Shown here in pieces: positions 60,371 to 64,000 of a DNA stretch of 64,000 bases (the stretch's first letter is position 1; every line of letters starts with the position of its first letter). The stretch spans positions 231,392-295,391 of the forward strand of contig NZ_JAOVZT010000002.1 of NCBI RefSeq assembly GCF_025716945.1, read 5' to 3'. The DNA comes from Geodermatophilus sp. YIM 151500 (GTDB taxonomy: Bacteria; Actinomycetota; Actinomycetes; Mycobacteriales; Geodermatophilaceae). The notes beneath the pieces were generated by a model. The model searched no databases. It saw only the letters and a program-made list of their open reading frames with translations, and was not told where the DNA came from. Made by a program: the position numbers and the translations under genes.

Positions 60371-60907
60371 GTGGAGGCCGCGACGATCGTGGGGCTGCTG
60401 GCCGACCCGGTCCGGCTCAAGGTCGTCGCCGCCCTCGCGCTGGGCGCCGGCACGATCGAGGAGGTCGCCGCGGCGGCCGCGCTGCCGCTGAAGGACGTCG
60501 CGCTCGCCGCGCGCCGGCTGTCCCGCGCCGGCCTGGTGCACCGCGACGGGCACGACCTCGCCCTCCGGACCTCGGTCTTCGGCCAGGTGGCCCGGGCCGC
60601 GGCCGAGGCGGTGCCGCCACCGGAGCCGCTGTCGCCCGATCCGGCCGAGGACGCCGTCCTGTCGGCCTTCGTCCGGGACGGGCGGCTGGTGTCGATCCCG
60701 GCGCAGGCCTCGAAGCGGCGGGTCGTGCTCGAGCACCTGGTGCGCGTGTTCGAGCCCGGCGTCCGGTACCCGGAGCGCGAGGTCAACGCCCTGCTGGCCG
60801 TCTGGCACCCCGACGTGGCCGCGCTGCGGCGGTACCTGGTCGACTCGGCGCTGCTGACCCGCGACGCCGGCGTCTACTGGCGCAGCGGCGGCTGGGTCGA
60901 CGTCTGA
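60371..60907 (+). CDS. Winged-helix regulator with DUF2087 domain
   Basis: 178 residues from GTG 60371, 6 nt after TACCGT (60359-60364). The N-terminal ArsR-like wHTH (LLADPVRLKVVAALALGAGT, KDVALAARRLSRAGLV) is joined to a C-terminal DUF2087 domain (VRDGRLVSIPAQASKRRVVL, EREVNALLAVWHPDVAALRRYLVDSALLTR, GVYWR). The architecture suggests a DNA-binding regulator whose DUF2087 part, itself winged-helix-like, senses or dimerises. No metal-binding cysteines are seen. Confidence 0.82.
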   Translation: MEAATIVGLLADPVRLKVVAALALGAGTIEEVAAAAALPLKDVALAARRLSRAGLVHRDGHDLALRTSVFGQVARAAAEAVPPPEPLSPDPAEDAVLSAFVRDGRLVSIPAQASKRRVVLEHLVRVFEPGVRYPEREVNALLAVWHPDVAALRRYLVDSALLTRDAGVYWRSGGWVDV

Positions 60908-60999
60908 GGACAGGCCCCGCTGCCCCCGCCGCCCGCGCGCTCCTGGCGGGACCCCGAAGTCGGTGGCCGCGCCGGCCGGCCCGCGCGCACACTCCCGAC

Positions 61000-61815
61000 G
61001 TGCTCGTCCCCTCCGCCGACACCTTCACCGCCCTGGCTCGCTCGTCGCCGTGGCGCTGGTCGACGCTGCGGTTCACGGTCCGGTGGAGCGGCCCGTACCA
61101 GACCTGGCCCGAACCGGTGCGCGCGTGGCTCCGCAGGCCCGACGTCCTGCGGGTGGAGACGCTCGGTGGCCACCTGGTCCAGATCGTCCGCGAGCGGCGG
61201 AGCACCGCCGGGGTCATGACTCCGGAGGGCGGCCGCACCGTCGAGATCCCCTGGCCCGGCGACCCGGGGGCGCCGTCGCCGGAACTGCGCCCCGACGGGC
61301 TCGTCGCGGGCCGGACGCGGCCGTTCGAGCTGTCCGACGACCCGATGTTCCAGGACTACCGCTGGGTGTCGGTGCTCGACCCGGTCGAGCTGGCCGACGG
61401 GCGGGACCCGGCGACGGACGAACCCGTCCCGGCGCTCGCGCCGGACGCCGTCGTGGAGGTCGAGCACGCGGGTCGGCCGGCGTGGGAGGCCGTCGTCCGG
61501 ACGACGCCCGGCTACGAGCCGCGCTGCGGGTGCTGCCCGCTGCTGCGCGACCGCCGTGTCGACGAGCTCGAGTGGGGGCCCGGCGCGGCGCAGCTGCCCG
61601 CGGTCTACCCGGAGGCGCACCGCGTCCGGCTCGACGTCGGCACCGGCGTCTGCGTGCTGACCGAGCAGATCGGCGGGTCCACCGCGGGCGCCGGGCACGA
61701 CCTGCGCATCGAGGCGGTGGACGAGCCGATGGACGAGGAGCTCTTCACCGAACCGCCCCGCCGGCACGAGCGGTCCGGCCCGCCCCGACCCGGATGGGCG
61801 CCGCGCGATCAGTAG
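61000..61815 (+). CDS. Conserved hypothetical protein
   Basis: 271 residues from GTG 61000. The sequence is Trp- and Arg-rich near the start (WRWSTLRFTVRWSGPYQTW), has alternating beta-like segments (LRVETLGGHLVQIVRERR, VVEVEHAGRPAWEAVVRTT), a CGCC pair near residue 180 and ends in a Pro/Arg tail. The pattern recalls LolA/outer-membrane-lipoprotein-like beta sheets, but no domain can be named. No signal peptide. The stop region overlaps that of convergent rsgA by 7 bp. Confidence 0.6.
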   Translation: MLVPSADTFTALARSSPWRWSTLRFTVRWSGPYQTWPEPVRAWLRRPDVLRVETLGGHLVQIVRERRSTAGVMTPEGGRTVEIPWPGDPGAPSPELRPDGLVAGRTRPFELSDDPMFQDYRWVSVLDPVELADGRDPATDEPVPALAPDAVVEVEHAGRPAWEAVVRTTPGYEPRCGCCPLLRDRRVDELEWGPGAAQLPAVYPEAHRVRLDVGTGVCVLTEQIGGSTAGAGHDLRIEAVDEPMDEELFTEPPRRHERSGPPRPGWAPRDQ

Positions 61816-62828
61816 CCGGGGCCGAGCTGGCCCACGGCGTCGAGCAGCCGGCGGAAGCTGCCCAGCCGCTCGGCGCGGGCCGGTGGGCCGGCGGCGGCCC
61901 AGCCGTCGAGGGCGCAGTCGGGGTCGGCGGTGCCGTGCCCGCACAGCGGCGGGCAGTCCACCGCCGCCTCCGCCAGGTCGTCGAACGCCGCGAGGACGTC
62001 GTCGGCCGTGACGTGGGCCAACCCGAAGGAGCGGATGCCCGGGGTGTCGACGACCCGTCCCCCGCCCGGCAGGTCGAGCAGCACCGCCGAGGACGACGTG
62101 TGCCGGCCCTTGCCGACCTTGGTCACCTCGGCGGTCGCCCGCGCGGCGTCCGGCACCAGCCGGTTGACCAGCGTCGACTTGCCGACCCCGGACTGCCCGA
62201 CCAGCACGCTCGTGCGCCCGCGCAGCCGCTCGACCAGCTCGTCGAGCGGCTGCGCGCGGGACACCGCGACCGCCTCGACCTCCAGGCCGGCGTAGCGGTC
62301 GAGCAGCGGCTGCGGGCTGCCCAGGTCGGTCTTGGTCAGGCAGAGCATGGGCGCGAGCCCACCGGCGTAGGCGGCGACCAGGCAGCGGTCGATGAAGCCG
62401 GTCGCGGGCTCGGGCTCGGTCACCGAGGTGACCACGACCAGGTGGTCGGCGTTGGCGACCACGACCCGCTCGGTGGGGTCGGCGTCGTCGGCGGTGCGCC
62501 GCAGCACCGTCGTCCGCTCCTCGATGACAACGATGCGCGCCAGGCTGTCGGTGCGGCCGCTGGTGTCGCCGACGATCCGCACCCGGTCGCCCACGACCAC
62601 GCCGTGCCGGCCGAGCTCGCGGGCGCGCATGGCGGTGACGTCGACCGGGGGGCCGCCCGCGCCGTCGAGCCGCACCGTCATCCGGCCCCGGTCGACGGCG
62701 ACGACCAGCCCGTGCACGGCGTCGGCGTGGCGGGGCCGCTGCCGCGTGCGCGGCCGCGAGCCCCGGCGGCTGGGCCGGACCCGGACGTCGTCCTCGTCCG
62801 AGCGGCTGTCGTGCCGGCGCGGGCTCAG
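61809..62828 (-). CDS. rsgA: Ribosome small-subunit-dependent GTPase RsgA
   Basis: A 339-residue circularly permuted GTPase that helps mature the 30S subunit. An N-terminal basic region and OB fold (DEDDVRVRP, HADAVHGLVVAVDRGR) precede G4 LTKTDL, then G1 GQSGVGKSTL and G3 DTPGIRSF, in that permuted order. The C-terminal zinc site is CPPLCGHGTADPDC. The conserved N-terminal DVRVRP stretch starts before any ATG or GTG, so CTG 62828, overlapping the aroA stop (CTGA), is the best start; GTG 62717 would cut 37 residues. Forms an operon with aroA. Confidence 0.88.
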   Translation of the reverse strand: MSPRRHDSRSDEDDVRVRPSRRGSRPRTRQRPRHADAVHGLVVAVDRGRMTVRLDGAGGPPVDVTAMRARELGRHGVVVGDRVRIVGDTSGRTDSLARIVVIEERTTVLRRTADDADPTERVVVANADHLVVVTSVTEPEPATGFIDRCLVAAYAGGLAPMLCLTKTDLGSPQPLLDRYAGLEVEAVAVSRAQPLDELVERLRGRTSVLVGQSGVGKSTLVNRLVPDAARATAEVTKVGKGRHTSSSAVLLDLPGGGRVVDTPGIRSFGLAHVTADDVLAAFDDLAEAAVDCPPLCGHGTADPDCALDGWAAAGPPARAERLGSFRRLLDAVGQLGPGY

Positions 62829-64000
62829 CGCCCGACCTCCGCCGGCGTCCCGAGCAGGCCGGCCCAGCGCTCCCGGAAGTCGGGTAGCGTCTTGGTCACC
62901 GCCCCGGGGCCGGTCACCTCGACGCCCGGGATCGCCAGCCCCAGGACGGCGGCGGCGTGCACCATGCGGTGGTCGGCGTAGGAGTCGACCCGGGCCGCGC
63001 GGCGCGGGCCCGGCGTGATGCCCAGCCCGTCGGGCAGCTGCTCGACCCGCGCCCCGACCGCGGTGAGCACCTCGTCGAGGGCCTGCAGCCGGTCGGTCTC
63101 GTGCCCGCGCAGGTGGCCGATGCCGGTCAGCCGGGACGGTCCACCGGCCAGCGCGCACAGCGCCGCGAGCACCGGGGTGAGCTCGCCGACCTCGCCGAGG
63201 TCGGCGACCAGCGGCGCGATGGAGGCGCCGCCGGTGACGCGCAGACCGTCGGCGGTGCGCTCGACCGCGGCGCCCATCGCGGTCAGCAGCCGGTCGAGCT
63301 GCGCACCCGGCTGCGTGGTCTCGGTCGGCCAGTCGCGCACGGTCACCCGGCCGCCGGTCACCAGGGCGGCGGCCAGGAACGGCGCGGCGTTGGAGAGGTC
63401 CGGCTCGAGCACCCGGTCCACGGCGGCGACCGGGCCGGGGGAGACCCGCCAGCCGCGGCCGGTGGCGGCGACGTCGACACCGTGCTCGCGCAGCGTCGTC
63501 ACCGTCATGTCCACGTGCGGCATCGACGGCACCCCGCCGGCGAGGGCCAGGTCGATGCCGTCGTCGAAGCGGGCGGCGGCCAGCAGCAGCCCGGAGACGA
63601 TCTGGGAGGACTCGCTCGCGTCGACCGTCACCGGGCCACCCCGCACGCCGCCGCGGCCGTGCACGGTGAACGGCGCCCGCCCGCGGCCGCCGTCGTCCAC
63701 GGCCACGCCGAGGTCGCGCAGCGCGGCGAGCAGCCCGGCGTTGGGCCGCTCGCGCAGCCGCGGGTCGCCGTCCAGCCGCACCGGGCCGTCGGCCAGCGCG
63801 GCCACCGGCGGGAGGAAGCGCAGCACGGTGCCGGCGAGGCCGGCGTCCACCTCGGCGGGGCCGCGCAGCGGGGCCGGCTCGACCAGCCAGTCGGCGCCCT
63901 CGTCGGTCACGCCGACGCCGAGGGCCCGCAGGCCGGCGGCCATCAGCTCGGTGTCGCGGGCCCGCAGGGGACGCACCAGCCGGCTCGGCCCGTCGGACAG
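62825..64000 (-). CDS. aroA: EPSP synthase AroA, 5' end beyond the window
   Basis: 3-Phosphoshikimate 1-carboxyvinyltransferase of the shikimate pathway, about 391 residues visible; the reading continues past 64000 so the N-terminus (about 35-40 residues) is missing. Seen are PLRARDTELMAAGLRALG, DASESSQIVSGLLLAAARF (shikimate-phosphate binding), DLSNAAPFLAAALVTGG, SYADHRMVHAAAVLGLAI and the terminal KTLPDFRERW. The C-terminal stop overlaps the rsgA start. Confidence 0.95.
   Translation of the reverse strand: MSDGPSRLVRPLRARDTELMAAGLRALGVGVTDEGADWLVEPAPLRGPAEVDAGLAGTVLRFLPPVAALADGPVRLDGDPRLRERPNAGLLAALRDLGVAVDDGGRGRAPFTVHGRGGVRGGPVTVDASESSQIVSGLLLAAARFDDGIDLALAGGVPSMPHVDMTVTTLREHGVDVAATGRGWRVSPGPVAAVDRVLEPDLSNAAPFLAAALVTGGRVTVRDWPTETTQPGAQLDRLLTAMGAAVERTADGLRVTGGASIAPLVADLGEVGELTPVLAALCALAGGPSRLTGIGHLRGHETDRLQALDEVLTAVGARVEQLPDGLGITPGPRRAARVDSYADHRMVHAAAVLGLAIPGVEVTGPGAVTKTLPDFRERWAGLLGTPAEVGR

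Overview
The window is chromosomal DNA of a very high-GC actinobacterium. Supporting signs are GTG starts, 4-bp ATGA/GTGA gene overlaps, a WhiB7 regulator, mycoredoxin, a mycothiol-type isomerase fold, AdnAB helicase-nuclease and UPF0182 protein. The mix of families and the absence of mycobacterial cell-wall genes suggest Geodermatophilaceae or close relatives (inference; no 16S is present).

Region 1 (1-32.8 kb) is a conserved core. From memory its order matches the M. tuberculosis block Rv3193c-Rv3206c: moeZ, an alkyltransferase-like protein, adnA-adnB, nudC, mycoredoxin, uvrD2, whiB7, an ABC1 kinase, a degenerate ThiF protein, a small zinc ribbon, a DUF2342 protein, a PDZ/Lon-like protease and a UPF0182 membrane protein. 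Inserted into it are an alpha/beta hydrolase, an M20 peptidase, a DUF2510 protein, an M16 protease pair, a kinase-like protein with a broken P-loop and an ANTAR protein. The block joins DNA end processing (AdnAB, UvrD2), redox and NAD control (mycoredoxin, NudC), sulfur-carrier activation (MoeZ) and intrinsic drug resistance (WhiB7, with a WhiB7-type promoter, a leader ORF and an attenuator-like hairpin).

Region 2 (32.8-50.1 kb) lies between two direct copies of initiator tRNA-fMet and is accessory in character. It holds an SDR, a SnoaL-like protein, a sulfur module (ArsR-rhodanese regulator with a 16-bp palindrome, divergent from an MBL-double-rhodanese gene and an MFS transporter), a convergent pair of paralogous methyltransferases sharing a perfect 16-bp hairpin, a large SARP/AfsR-type regulator, a LmbE-type deacetylase, a serine hydrolase, a ThrE-type exporter and a BCCT transporter preceded by a 7-codon leader ORF.

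Region 3 (50.1-64 kb) is metabolic: a GNAT, a VOC protein, cystathionine beta-synthase plus cystathionine gamma-synthase/lyase (transsulfuration), an HNH/DUF222 endonuclease behind a LexA-like box, two aldo-keto reductases, an XdhC-type protein, xylulokinase, HisN-type phosphatase, DUF2795, a winged-helix/DUF2087 protein, RsgA and the 3' part of aroA, which runs off the window end.

Two general features stand out. At least nine genes have a TAnnnT hexamer 6-8 nt before the start codon, the signature of leaderless transcripts. Two genes (the kinase-like protein and rsgA) have a CTG overlapping the upstream stop as their best start.
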